From Flavobacteriales bacterium (GTDB lineage Bacteria > Bacteroidota > Bacteroidia > Flavobacteriales_D > Sanyastnellaceae): a stretch of 41,623 bases of DNA. This document shows positions 33,839 to 41,623 of this stretch, piece by piece. Position numbers and translations under genes: made by a program. Within the stretch, counting starts at the first letter, position 1; each line of letters starts with the position of its first letter. The stretch is taken from the NCBI GenBank assembly GCA_030729695.1, contig JANQWV010000009.1, forward strand, positions 1 to 41,623, in the 5' to 3' direction. The notes below the pieces were generated by a model, which was not told where the DNA came from, searched no databases, and saw nothing but the letters and a program-made list of their open reading frames with translations.

Positions 33839-34543
33839 TTATTTTTTCTTGTTGAAAATCCAAGCGAATTCAACCCCGACGTAATACGCTTGCGTTAACG
33901 GCGATTTCGGGAATTTTAAATACACTTCGTCGTTGTTCAGGATTTTCGCCGCGTAACGAAAGCGCTGTGTGTAATAGCCGGTGAACGATGCGCGTGGAGT
34001 AACGACCAAATGCTTTCCGAAAACCAAAGCGCGATAACCAATTCCTGCTTGGAAATAAGGGGCTATGCTTTGAATGTTTTGACTTGAAGTGACAGCGCTG
34101 TCTGTGAATTGAACTGCCATGCGACTTGCATTCACTCCACCTTCAACGAAAAGAAAAATGCGCGTGCCCAAGGGGCCAGCGGCAACAGGACTAAACCAAG
34201 CCTTCGGACCGGTAATGAATTGCAATCCAATTTGAACTTCTTGAAGGTTTAATCGAACAGTGTCTTCCGCAAATAATTTGGAAGTACGTGTTCTGTATGT
34301 GGCGTGTGGAGCGAGATACAACGAACGCTTTTTATTCAGCGGAATGCTATAGCCGATAGAGCCGCTGTATCCGCGAACAGGGTGATCGAGTGAAATTAAA
34401 TTGTAAGGGTGCCTTGCGTTGAACGAATCAACCGCAGCTGAAATGTCTGGTGAATCTTGGTAAAAACCACCACCTTCAAAAAGCAATTGTGCCTGCAGTT
34501 GGAAGGAAAGAAATAGGAGTAAAGTCAAGAAAGGACCTTTCAT
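33839..34543 (-). CDS. Putative outer-membrane beta-barrel protein
   Basis: A 234-residue protein with a signal peptide (MKGPFLTLLLFLSFQLQA before QLLFE). The mature part alternates strands with tyrosine and aromatic caps (GYSGSIGYSIPL, RSLYLAPHATYRTRTSK, GTRIFLFVEGGVNAS, PYFQAGIGYRALVF, YYVGVEFAWIFNKKK), typical of a small 8- to 10-stranded barrel. No function is assigned. Its ATG overlaps the stop of the truncated-globin gene (ATGA), so the two are translationally coupled. The first gene of this operon is also a barrel-like protein. Confidence 0.78.
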   Translation of the reverse strand: MKGPFLTLLLFLSFQLQAQLLFEGGGFYQDSPDISAAVDSFNARHPYNLISLDHPVRGYSGSIGYSIPLNKKRSLYLAPHATYRTRTSKLFAEDTVRLNLQEVQIGLQFITGPKAWFSPVAAGPLGTRIFLFVEGGVNASRMAVQFTDSAVTSSQNIQSIAPYFQAGIGYRALVFGKHLVVTPRASFTGYYTQRFRYAAKILNNDEVYLKFPKSPLTQAYYVGVEFAWIFNKKK

Positions 34544-34905
34544 GCTTGGTTGTTCAGTGCGTCTAGTTTAGATCCAAAGGTGTAGCCTATTGTGGTAGCG
34601 CGAAACTTGGCTGCTTCGGCTTTTTCTCCTTCGAACAATTCATTCACAGTAGAATGAAAGAGCGAAACCCATTCGTTGAAGTCCGAAGAATTCGCATGCA
34701 AATTCGCATGTTTGTCGAAGACGTTGGTGTTATATCCTGGTTCATCTAGCAAAACGAACGACCAGAAGTGAACCATCTTCGGTTTGTGTTCCTCGAAATT
34801 CAAATGCACAAAGAAGTGTACAAGTTTTTCGTTTTGAAGAACACGATCGTAAAACACATTTACAAGTCGCGCAATGTCTTCTTTGGTTTGAATGTCTTTC
34901 TTCAT
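34540..34905 (-). CDS. Group III truncated hemoglobin
   Basis: A 121-residue truncated globin of group III (P type). The signature is NFEEHKPKMVHFWSFVLLDEPGYN, with distal-side residues, followed by the proximal-histidine region DKHANLHANSSDFNEWVSLFHSTVNELF. FYDRVLQNEKLVHFF precedes them. These heme proteins bind oxygen, nitric oxide or sulfide and are thought to act in detoxification or electron transfer in the cytoplasm. The ATG overlaps the stop of the upstream gene (TAATG); a TTG ten codons upstream lies inside that gene. Its own stop overlaps the next start, so it is embedded between two barrel proteins. Confidence 0.9.
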   Translation of the reverse strand: MKKDIQTKEDIARLVNVFYDRVLQNEKLVHFFVHLNFEEHKPKMVHFWSFVLLDEPGYNTNVFDKHANLHANSSDFNEWVSLFHSTVNELFEGEKAEAAKFRATTIGYTFGSKLDALNNQA

Positions 34906-35456
34906 TATTTCATACTCAACTTTCTCGTGTAGCAAATTAAGGCGCCATAATATGGCTCACGGAAATTCCAATTACCCGTTAGCATAAGTGATAGCCCCCC
35001 TTTCTTAGATAAATATCCCATTTCTATTTGAGCAGGAACACCTATGGTTGCTCCAGCCTTGTATTCAAACTGATCAATGACTTGCAAGGCGCTGTCTCCA
35101 TACAATCGAAGCGTAAGTCCCATGCCCGCGCTTGCGGCAACGAACATGTTGTTTTTCCCCCATACTTGTCCCCATAAAACACCTACTTCCAACGATCTGT
35201 TTTTCCGAAAGAAAATACTATCGTCAGCTCCTTCAATCAACTCTTGCGAATACGCCGCGCGAAGTGTAGTTGAAACAGTTTCTTCATAGGTCGACTTAGA
35301 AGCGAACAACTGATAAGACAAATTATCTGCGCTATTCGCTCCAAGGCCAAAGCTGGTCCAACTCGTGTTCAACATAGGATTGGTGGTGTATTGCGCCTGA
35401 GCAGCAAACGAAAGGCACACCAAAAACAGAAGCGGGGCGAAGCGTCTCAATTTCAT
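34905..35456 (-). CDS. Putative outer-membrane protein upstream of the globin
   Basis: A 183-residue protein with a signal peptide (MKLRRFAPLLFLVCLSFAAQA before QYTTN). The mature region is rich in Gly, Ser and aromatic residues with short strand-like stretches (SLEVGVLWGQVWGKNNMFVA, AGMGLTLRLYGDSAL, QIEMGYLSKKGGLSLML), as in small outer-membrane barrels. It is not recognised beyond that. The ATG at 35456 is taken because an in-frame TTG further upstream overlaps the promoter. The stop overlaps the globin ATG (TAATG). It is divergent from the GH13 gene across 57 bases. Confidence 0.75.
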   Translation of the reverse strand: MKLRRFAPLLFLVCLSFAAQAQYTTNPMLNTSWTSFGLGANSADNLSYQLFASKSTYEETVSTTLRAAYSQELIEGADDSIFFRKNRSLEVGVLWGQVWGKNNMFVAASAGMGLTLRLYGDSALQVIDQFEYKAGATIGVPAQIEMGYLSKKGGLSLMLTGNWNFREPYYGALICYTRKLSMK

Positions 35457-35460
35457 ACCC

Positions 35461-35468
35461 GAAAGATA
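35461..35468 (-). promoter_or_regulatory. Probable -7 box of the barrel-globin operon
   Basis: The minus strand reads TATCTTTC, one mismatch to TAnnTTTG, ending 4 bases before the ATG at 35456. It shares a 57-base gap with the GH13 promoter. Confidence 0.4.
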
Positions 35469-35501
35469 AGTGAAAAGTATCACTCACAGCACCAGACGAT
35501 T

Positions 35502-35509
35502 TATCTTCG
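35502..35509 (+). promoter_or_regulatory. Probable -7 box of the GH13 gene
   Basis: TATCTTCG, one mismatch to TAnnTTTG, ends 4 bases before the ATG at 35514. Confidence 0.4.
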
Positions 35510-35513
35510 CACT

Positions 35514-37880
35514 ATGAAAAAATGGATTTCTTTCTTTATTGGCGTTGCACTGCTTTCCTCTTGCAGCATATTAAATAAGAATAAAAAAGTTGCAGAGCTA
35601 CCCGGATTGGCTTCACCCATTCATCTTCCAACTACCTATACCCGAATTCCTGTTTCGAATTACATCACGCATCCGGAAGAGGTGTTGAGCATTTCAACAA
35701 GTCCTTACGACAAAACAAATCTTTCTTCTGAACGCGAAGTGGTTTTTCCTGCAGGAAACTACGAACCTGTTTTCAATTTGAATATTGAAACCAAAACCAA
35801 CGAATACGACATCCCCGTTTTCGCTTCAGCAAAGAAATCATACATCTTTAGTTACATTCCGACTTATCAGAAAGATGTAAATTCTGTTTTTATTGCAGGT
35901 GGAATGAATGGCTGGAACAAAAACGCAACACCACTCAAACGAAATGATGACGGAACCTACAGCGTTGAGTTGTTTTTAGAGCCAGGACTATATCCGTATC
36001 GTATTTGGGAAAACGGAACAGATGAATTGCTCGACGTGAACAACAAGAACAAAATGCCGAACGGACTTGGCGGAGAAAACAGTTTCATTGAAATTCCTTC
36101 GGCGCCGAAACAAACCATGGAAGTCTTTTCTCAAAAAGGAAAGAAAATAATCATTCATTGCAGCAGAGAACCGAAAGGCGCACAAATCTATTTCGAGAAC
36201 CAACGCGTGCCTGTTTCCATTGTTAATGTCCAAGAACCATACATGAGCGAATGGCAACTTCATTTCAACATTCCAGCAAAGGCTTGGAAAATGAAACGCT
36301 CGCACATCCGTGCATACGCGCACGACGGAAATCAACTCTTCAACGATGTGCTCATTCCTCTTTCATACGGAAGACCCGTGAAGAAATCCTTCCAACTAAA
36401 ACGAAAAGATACCCGTGCTACAGTCATGTATTTCGCTATGGTCGATCGTTTCAAGAATGGAAAGAAGGAAAACGACCGTCCAACAAACGATGCGCGCATT
36501 AAACCCATCGCAAACAATTTGGGGGGTGATTTAGTTGGAATTACACAAGCCATTGAAGACGGATACTTCAAGAAGTTAGGAACGAATACCATCTGGATTT
36601 CTCCCATTACAAAGAATGCTGAAGGCGCTTGGGGATTGTGGGACAAAGGCGGAGATACGAGCATGTTCAGCGGATACCACGGCTATTGGCCAACGTCGCT
36701 TCGAACAATCGACGATCGCTTCGGGACGGAAGAAGAATTCAAGAACTTGTTGAAGGTCGCACACAAACACCAGATGAATGTCTACCTCGATTACGTTGCC
36801 CATCACGTGCATCAAGATCATCCGTTAATCAAAGAACACAAAGATTGGGTAACGCCATTGTATCTTCCAGACGGAAGTATGAATACCGAGCGTTGGGACG
36901 ATCAGCGTTTGACAACGTGGTTCGATGTCTTCCTTCCAACTTGGGATTTCGCGAAACCAGAGGTGGTGAGTGCGCTAACAGACACTGCTATGTTTTGGGT
37001 ATTGAATTACGATTTAGACGGATTCCGTCACGATGCTACGAAGCACATCCGCACAGAATTTTGGACAACACTCACGTCTAAAGTGAAGGCAAGCGGAAAG
37101 AATGTCTTTCAAATTGGTGAGACTTACGGAAGCCCTGAGTTGATTCAATCTTACATTGGAAGCGAGCAAATGGATGCGCAGTTCGATTTCAATTTGTACG
37201 ATGCCGCTGTTGATGCTTTTGCAAAACCTGAAACAAGCTTTGCGAATCTGGGAAGAGTCATTCAAGAAAGCGCGAAGTATTACGGATCTCACCACATGAT
37301 GGGAAATATCACCGGGAATCAAGACCGTGCGCGATTCATATCCTATGCAGACGGAAGCGTGAAGTTTGAAGAGAACGCGAAGCAAGCCGGATGGTCGCGC
37401 AAGATCGAGCACAAAGACAACGTGGGATATGTTCGCTTGGAACAACTCACCGCTTTCTTAATGTCGGTTCCTGGAATTCCGTGTATCTATTACGGAGATG
37501 AAATTGGAATGCCGGGTGGAAATGATCCGGACAACAGACGCATGATGCGTTTCAATGAGTTGAACGAACAAGAATCAGCGCTCCGCACTTCAACACAAAA
37601 ATTAGTTAAGCTTAGAAGAAAGAATTTGCCTTTGATCTACGGAGAGACTTATGTGCTTCAAGCCGACGAGAAGGCCTTGGTTATCGCAAGAAAGTACCTT
37701 GATAAAATTTCCATCGCAGTCTTCGCGAAAGGCGAAGGCAATGTGAACATCACGCTTCCTGGATATTGGAAAGGGAAGGTGAGCACAAACGGATTGGAAG
37801 TCGTTTCAACCGATGCAGGTTCGAATTCATACACGTTGAAAGTAGGAGGGAAGGGATACGGATTCTTCTTCGTGAAATGA
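35514..37880 (+). CDS. GH13 alpha-amylase-family lipoprotein
   Basis: A 788-residue surface or periplasmic glycoside hydrolase. A lipoprotein signal (MKKWISFFIGVALLSSCS) ends in the acylated cysteine. A CBM48-like beta domain lies at about residues 120-195 (VFIAGGMNGWNKNATPL, YPYRIWENG), followed by another beta domain and the catalytic barrel from about 290. GH13 region II DGFRHDATKH (nucleophile D506), region III GETYGS with the acid/base glutamate near 535, and region IV TGNQDRARF near 600 are intact. In region I (DYVAHHVHQDHP, near 426) the usual Asn before His is His. Substrates are probably alpha-1,4 glucans. No sus-type receptor is adjacent. The stop overlaps the prmC start. The ATG at 35514 is chosen for the lipoprotein signal. 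Confidence 0.93.
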   Translation: MKKWISFFIGVALLSSCSILNKNKKVAELPGLASPIHLPTTYTRIPVSNYITHPEEVLSISTSPYDKTNLSSEREVVFPAGNYEPVFNLNIETKTNEYDIPVFASAKKSYIFSYIPTYQKDVNSVFIAGGMNGWNKNATPLKRNDDGTYSVELFLEPGLYPYRIWENGTDELLDVNNKNKMPNGLGGENSFIEIPSAPKQTMEVFSQKGKKIIIHCSREPKGAQIYFENQRVPVSIVNVQEPYMSEWQLHFNIPAKAWKMKRSHIRAYAHDGNQLFNDVLIPLSYGRPVKKSFQLKRKDTRATVMYFAMVDRFKNGKKENDRPTNDARIKPIANNLGGDLVGITQAIEDGYFKKLGTNTIWISPITKNAEGAWGLWDKGGDTSMFSGYHGYWPTSLRTIDDRFGTEEEFKNLLKVAHKHQMNVYLDYVAHHVHQDHPLIKEHKDWVTPLYLPDGSMNTERWDDQRLTTWFDVFLPTWDFAKPEVVSALTDTAMFWVLNYDLDGFRHDATKHIRTEFWTTLTSKVKASGKNVFQIGETYGSPELIQSYIGSEQMDAQFDFNLYDAAVDAFAKPETSFANLGRVIQESAKYYGSHHMMGNITGNQDRARFISYADGSVKFEENAKQAGWSRKIEHKDNVGYVRLEQLTAFLMSVPGIPCIYYGDEIGMPGGNDPDNRRMMRFNELNEQESALRTSTQKLVKLRRKNLPLIYGETYVLQADEKALVIARKYLDKISIAVFAKGEGNVNITLPGYWKGKVSTNGLEVVSTDAGSNSYTLKVGGKGYGFFFVK

Positions 37881-38734
37881 ACCACATTCTTCCGAACAAT
37901 AAAATAAGTACGCTGAAAGAATTCGCGCTTCAGCGAATAGGAGAGGTGTACGATGCGAGAGAAGCGCGAAATGTCGTGAACGAATTGTTCAGACATTATT
38001 TGAATTTCTCTGCTGCGGACTTGGTTGTGAAGGCGAACGATACCGTTAGCGAATCGCAAATGCTCCTGATTTATAAAGCCGCCAAGCGTATTGCCCAGCA
38101 CGAGCCTTTGCAATATGTCTTAGGTTCTGCTTATTTCTTCGGTATGGATTTGCATGTGAACAGTTCTGTGCTCATCCCACGTCCAGAAACCGAAGAGTTG
38201 GTGAGATGGATACTAGACGAAATAAAACCGAATAATCATTCGGTTCTTGACATAGGTACCGGCTCCGGCGCAATTGCCCTCGCTCTAAAAAAAGCACAGC
38301 CGAATTGGAATGTATGTGGAGTAGATGTTTCGAAGGAGGCTCTGCAAGTGGCTCAAAGAAATTCTACTGAATTGCAGTTGGAAGTTGCTTGGAAGGAAGT
38401 GGATATTTTAGTCGGAAATCTTCCGGAAGCAAACTGGACTTGCATCGTCTCTAATCCCCCATACATAACTGTTTCAGAAGGAAATGAAATGCGCACCTCC
38501 GTTGTTCAACACGAACCACACCTCGCGCTCTTCGTTCCTGAAAATGATCCTTTGATTTTCTATCGACGTATTCTCGAACTCGCGAATAAATGCGAAACAG
38601 TCAAGCAAGTCTTCTTCGAAATTCACGAGAATTATTCCAGCGAAACCCTCACCCTTGGAGCGTCAATGGGCTGGAAAGGAGAGTTGAAGAACGATCTTCA
38701 AGGAAAGCCTCGCATGCTACTCTTTACGAAGTAA
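37877..38734 (+). CDS. prmC: Release factor glutamine methyltransferase
   Basis: A 285-residue SAM-dependent methyltransferase that modifies the GGQ glutamine of release factors RF1 and RF2. The N-terminal helical domain carries the expected QYVLGSAYFFGMDLHV region, followed by VLIPRPETEELV near residue 103. The SAM-binding SVLDIGTGSGAIALAL is near 125, and the glutamine-recognising NPPYI motif lies near 195 (IVSNPPYITVSEGNEM). Length is normal. The ATG overlaps the GH13 stop (ATGA), so translation is coupled although no functional link is obvious. The convergent barrel gene ends 56 bases downstream. Confidence 0.95.
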   Translation: MNHILPNNKISTLKEFALQRIGEVYDAREARNVVNELFRHYLNFSAADLVVKANDTVSESQMLLIYKAAKRIAQHEPLQYVLGSAYFFGMDLHVNSSVLIPRPETEELVRWILDEIKPNNHSVLDIGTGSGAIALALKKAQPNWNVCGVDVSKEALQVAQRNSTELQLEVAWKEVDILVGNLPEANWTCIVSNPPYITVSEGNEMRTSVVQHEPHLALFVPENDPLIFYRRILELANKCETVKQVFFEIHENYSSETLTLGASMGWKGELKNDLQGKPRMLLFTK

Positions 38735-38790
38735 TCTTGCGAAGCATCTTGTGCAACATCTTTGGCTCCGCCAATCTTTCACTTCGTGAA

Positions 38791-41382
38791 TCAGCCTTCC
38801 ATCGCGCCTTCGTTCATCTTCATGTTCTTTCGCTTGAACAACTGCGAATCAATCTTTCCAAATTTCCATGAAACATTGAAACGGAACATCTGCCAGTCGC
38901 GACGTTTGGAGGTAATCTGATCGAAGTACGGAGAAGTGCTGTGAACAATGTTCACGCGTGTGCGCAAAACGTCCGTTGCACTGAATGAAACCACTAAGCT
39001 TCTGTTGGCCAAGAAGTACTTGCGAATGGAAAGGTCTAAACCGTAATTGGGCTCAATGAATCCCTGTACAGTGTTGTTACTGCCCCCCCAATTGCGCATT
39101 CCGCCGCCACCGCCGCCGCCGCCACGTTCGCTACTTCCAACTTCTAAGGCACGTTTGCTACTGTAATCGAACATAACTTGGAACGATATATTCTTTGGAG
39201 CCTTGAATGTTACATTGCTCTTTATCCAATAGGAGCTGATGTTGTTTTTTAGATTAGGATCAAGGTTTGTTCCGTCAATAGCACTGTTGTAGATGTTGAT
39301 ATTCGTGTTCACATCAATGATCTTTGATAAGGAATTACGTGAAACAAATTCCAAACCGAGAGCTTGACTGCTGCTTGCGTTTTCATATGATGTAACTACA
39401 ACGGAATCGCCAAGGAATGAGCTGTATTCCAAACTCTGCTGACGAACAGTTACGTCTGTAGTGTATCTCCCGTATGCCGACACAATAACCGTGTTTTTCT
39501 TATTTGGAATCCATTGCCATGAAACTTCTCCAGACTGTGTGAACTCAGGTCTCAACCCCGGATTTCCACGTTGAATGTTCAACGAGTCGCTGTAGTCTGT
39601 AAATGGAGAGAGCGTCATGAAACTCGGACGATTGATTTTTCTGTTCAATGCAAATTGAACATCTTGTTTCTCTGTTAGAACACGTGTTACGAATAACGAA
39701 GGGAATAGGGCAATCGGATATTTATAAGCGAAGTTGCTTCCGTTGCTCAATAATTCTCCTTTGTAATCGCTGCTCTCAGCGCGAAGGCCAGCCTTAATTT
39801 TCCAAACAGGTAAGTCCAATGCTGCTGTTCCATAGGCGGCATAAACCTGGTCGAGGTAATGGTAGTTTACTTGCAATGAAGTAATGTCAACCCATTCATT
39901 ATTCACTAATTCTTGATTCTTATATTCTGTTGTGAAGTCACGAACAGAAACGCGCGTTCCCGTTTCAATACGAAAACGATCGGTCATTTTCGATTCGAAA
40001 TCGATTTGTGAAGTAATTAAGAATTGAGATACATCACCATGCTGCATCAAATACGAAGCATTCGCGTCGTTGTATATGTTCACATAATCGCCATCGAAAA
40101 CACTTTTAATGCGGTTGTAATTGATGTCGGCATTTAATTCAGTTCCTTCTTTGGTGAAGAGGTGCTTGTACAACACGCTTCCGCCGACATTCTGAAAGGC
40201 GCGCTTGGTGTTGCTTTCACGATAGTACGATCCTGTTCCACCACCAAGGGTGTCTGTTAGTACATTCAAGGTGTCGAACGGGGCGAATGCACCCTTCGTA
40301 ATGCTGCTTGAAAAGGTTAGCGTGTTTCGGTTGTCTAGTAGCCAATCAAAACCACCCCTGCCCGAAAGAAAAAGGCCGTTGTTTATGCTGTATTGGTCTT
40401 GAAATAACGAGAAGGCTGGAGTAACGTTTTCACGCGCGGTTGTTCCTATACTAATGCTTCTTCGTTGATTGAAATTAGCGTTCGCGAAGAAGTTAATCTT
40501 TCCTTGGCGAATATTGAAATCTCCACCTGAGTTTACCCGACCTCTTCTGTCTACGCCTCCTCGAATGCTTCCGTTATATCCTGCGCTTCGGTTGTGCTTC
40601 ATAACAATATTTACAATTCCGCCGCCGCCGCCGCTTGCATCGTATTTCGCAGATGGATTGGTAATTAATTCGACGCGTTGAATGGCATCTGCAGGAATTT
40701 GATCAATGGTTAAAGTTGTTGGCCTTCCATCTACAAAAATTTGTGGAGCTGCATTTCGAAGTTGAACATTTCCGTCAGTATCTACTTGAAGTGAAGGAAT
40801 GTTTCTCAGCACATCTTCTGCAGTTCCACCTGCATTCATTGGGTTTTTGTCCACATCATATATCCGCTTGTCAAATTCCAAGCGAGGACCACCGCCATCA
40901 ATCGTCACGGTATTCAGAGTTCCTGTAAAAGCCAACTTAATGTTTCCAAGGTCTTTCTCTACAAGTCCCATAGGGCCGCCTGCTGGCTTCAGTGTAAAAA
41001 CATAAAATGCAGCATCTACATTGGCCATAGAAAAACGCACCGTTAGTTTTTCATTTAAGGGTAAATCTTCAATGGTAAATTCTCCGTTCGATTGCGAAAG
41101 TGCTCCACCCAATACAAGTGGATTCTTCTCTTTCACCACCAAACTGTCTTCCTTATAAACGCGCAAAATCACGAACTCAAGCGGTTTGTTTGTTCTTGCG
41201 TCGAACAACTTTCCGTAAACGCGTCCTTTCGCCGCTGGCCTTACTGGCTGTCCTGTTCCGCCACCACCGGGTCTTCCGCCGCTTTGGGGTTGTGCGAATG
41301 CTGTCGTTGCGAAAAGCATCGCGCAAAAAGCGAGCATGATAAATTTTACCTGAGATGTATTGTTATTTGATTGAAATATCAT
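38791..41382 (-). CDS. TonB-dependent-receptor-type outer-membrane barrel
   Basis: An 863-residue outer-membrane protein with a signal peptide (hydrophobic MLAFCAMLFATTAFA before QPQSGG). In order: a Gly/Pro-rich linker, a carboxypeptidase-regulatory-like domain (residues about 50-130, GRVYGKLFDARTNKPLEFVIL), a plug domain (about 165-270) with VLRNIPSLQVDTDGNVQLR, FVDGRPTTL and IQRVELITNPSAKYDASG, then a long barrel of the OMP_b-brl_3 type. A run of eight glycines near residue 770 and shorter glycine runs, encoded by GGC/GGT repeats, lie in loops. No TonB box is obvious. The ligand is unknown; no SusD partner is adjacent. The upstream ATG at 41382 is kept because it gives a basic residue ahead of the hydrophobic core. 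A TATTTCTG box lies 10 bases before it. Confidence 0.9.
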   Translation of the reverse strand: MIFQSNNNTSQVKFIMLAFCAMLFATTAFAQPQSGGRPGGGGTGQPVRPAAKGRVYGKLFDARTNKPLEFVILRVYKEDSLVVKEKNPLVLGGALSQSNGEFTIEDLPLNEKLTVRFSMANVDAAFYVFTLKPAGGPMGLVEKDLGNIKLAFTGTLNTVTIDGGGPRLEFDKRIYDVDKNPMNAGGTAEDVLRNIPSLQVDTDGNVQLRNAAPQIFVDGRPTTLTIDQIPADAIQRVELITNPSAKYDASGGGGGIVNIVMKHNRSAGYNGSIRGGVDRRGRVNSGGDFNIRQGKINFFANANFNQRRSISIGTTARENVTPAFSLFQDQYSINNGLFLSGRGGFDWLLDNRNTLTFSSSITKGAFAPFDTLNVLTDTLGGGTGSYYRESNTKRAFQNVGGSVLYKHLFTKEGTELNADINYNRIKSVFDGDYVNIYNDANASYLMQHGDVSQFLITSQIDFESKMTDRFRIETGTRVSVRDFTTEYKNQELVNNEWVDITSLQVNYHYLDQVYAAYGTAALDLPVWKIKAGLRAESSDYKGELLSNGSNFAYKYPIALFPSLFVTRVLTEKQDVQFALNRKINRPSFMTLSPFTDYSDSLNIQRGNPGLRPEFTQSGEVSWQWIPNKKNTVIVSAYGRYTTDVTVRQQSLEYSSFLGDSVVVTSYENASSSQALGLEFVSRNSLSKIIDVNTNINIYNSAIDGTNLDPNLKNNISSYWIKSNVTFKAPKNISFQVMFDYSSKRALEVGSSERGGGGGGGGMRNWGGSNNTVQGFIEPNYGLDLSIRKYFLANRSLVVSFSATDVLRTRVNIVHSTSPYFDQITSKRRDWQMFRFNVSWKFGKIDSQLFKRKNMKMNEGAMEG

Positions 41383-41452
41383 GAGCTTAGAACAGAAATA
41401 AGTGCGAAAAGTTTAATGGTGTAAAGTTAACCAATAGAAGGGGTGTATGGCT

Positions 41453-41460
41453 TAATTTTG
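41453..41460 (+). promoter_or_regulatory. -7 box of the aminotransferase gene
   Basis: TAATTTTG exactly matches TAnnTTTG and ends 7 bases before the ATG at 41468, again predicting a very short leader. Confidence 0.55.
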
Positions 41461-41467
41461 CCGACAT

Positions 41468-41623
41468 ATGAAACCCATTCCTTTTTCTCCGCCTCGTATC
41501 GATGAAAAAACGATTGAAGCAGTTACCGCTGTGTTACGTTCAGGGTGGATCACAACCGGTCCTCAGACGAGAGCTTTCGAGAACGATATTCAGCAGTATT
41601 GCGAGTCGGGACCTGTCTTGTGC
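41468..41623 (+). CDS. DegT/DnrJ/EryC1/StrS-family aminotransferase, N-terminal part
   Basis: The first 52 codons only; the gene runs off the right edge. [19 protein letters not shown] and [18 protein letters not shown] match the N-terminus of PLP-dependent sugar aminotransferases of the DegT/DnrJ/EryC1/StrS family, which aminate keto-sugar nucleotides for lipopolysaccharide, capsule or glycoprotein sugars. The PLP lysine lies beyond the edge and cannot be checked. The gene has its own promoter and is divergent from the TonB-dependent-type barrel across an 85-base gap that shows nothing else. Confidence 0.85.
   Translation, partial: MKPIPFSPPRIDEKTIEAVTAVLRSGWITTGPQTRAFENDIQQYCESGPVLC

Noticed and set aside
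39110-39125. Glycine-codon repeat in the TonB-dependent-type gene as a phase-variation tract
   Set aside because: The repeat unit is a trinucleotide, so slippage would change length and not reading frame.

Overview
The window reads as chromosomal DNA of a Bacteroidota member, probably of the order Flavobacteriales. The evidence is TAnnTTTG-type -7 promoter boxes, no obvious Shine-Dalgarno sites, a secreted protein with a type IX secretion (T9SS) sorting tail, many signal peptides ending in AQ, an OmpA/PD40 protein and an OMP_b-brl-type TonB-dependent barrel. Base composition looks moderate (about 40-45 % G+C by eye). I see no IS element, prophage, integrase or CRISPR array. Genes are dense; the longest gene-free gap is 257 bases (14110-14366).

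Layout. 1-5950: partial CCA tRNA nucleotidyltransferase (-), a small secreted protein, Sua5 (-) divergent from pyrR-pyrB, a STAS protein, a T9SS cargo protein, a strong terminator and RNase Z. 6004-12979 (+): MFS sugar-type transporter, ribA, TPR/PD40/OmpA protein, trmD, rarA and an acyltransferase-3 protein, many of them touching or overlapping. 12980-14995: pyrD (-) and an unknown 183-aa gene (+), with three arrays of tiny hairpins around them. 14996-18532 (-): paaZ and an S41 peptidase. 18603-21552 (+): epimerase, glycosyltransferase and pdxH. 21622-23212: a membrane protein (-) and a barrel protein (+). 23202-30456 (-): a five-gene run of MBOAT acyltransferase, DHHW protein, SGNH hydrolase with LysM, hemerythrin-like protein, and a fused ethanolamine ammonia-lyase (EutB-EutC) with a twin-arginine-like N-terminus. 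30557-32691 (+): Smr protein and serine hydrolase. 32783-32859: tRNA-Arg(ACG) with a textbook promoter and terminator. 32937-35456 (-): secreted protein, then a barrel/truncated globin/barrel operon. 35514-38734 (+): GH13 lipoprotein and prmC. 38791-41382 (-): TonB-dependent-type barrel. 41468-end (+): start of a DegT-family aminotransferase.

The most unusual structure is the set of three hairpin arrays at 12980-13090, 14137-14259 and 14919-14990. Twenty mini-palindromes of 9-14 bases are separated by a constant ATGA (TCAT in the middle array). Stem sequences differ from unit to unit while base pairing is kept. Arrays 1 and 3 fill the gaps between convergent stop codons almost to the base. 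This looks like a repeat family selected for hairpins rather than for sequence. I cannot tell whether it has been described.

Two further patterns stand out. First, about eleven first-of-operon genes have a -7 box ending only 4-8 bases before the start codon, which predicts leaderless or nearly leaderless mRNAs. Second, the five-gene run puts a predicted envelope O-acetylation module (MBOAT, DHHW, SGNH/LysM) beside a hemerythrin-like protein and a possibly exported EutBC fusion, without microcompartment or reactivase genes. The rest is mostly ordinary housekeeping: tRNA maturation and modification, pyrimidine, riboflavin and B6 synthesis, and envelope proteins.
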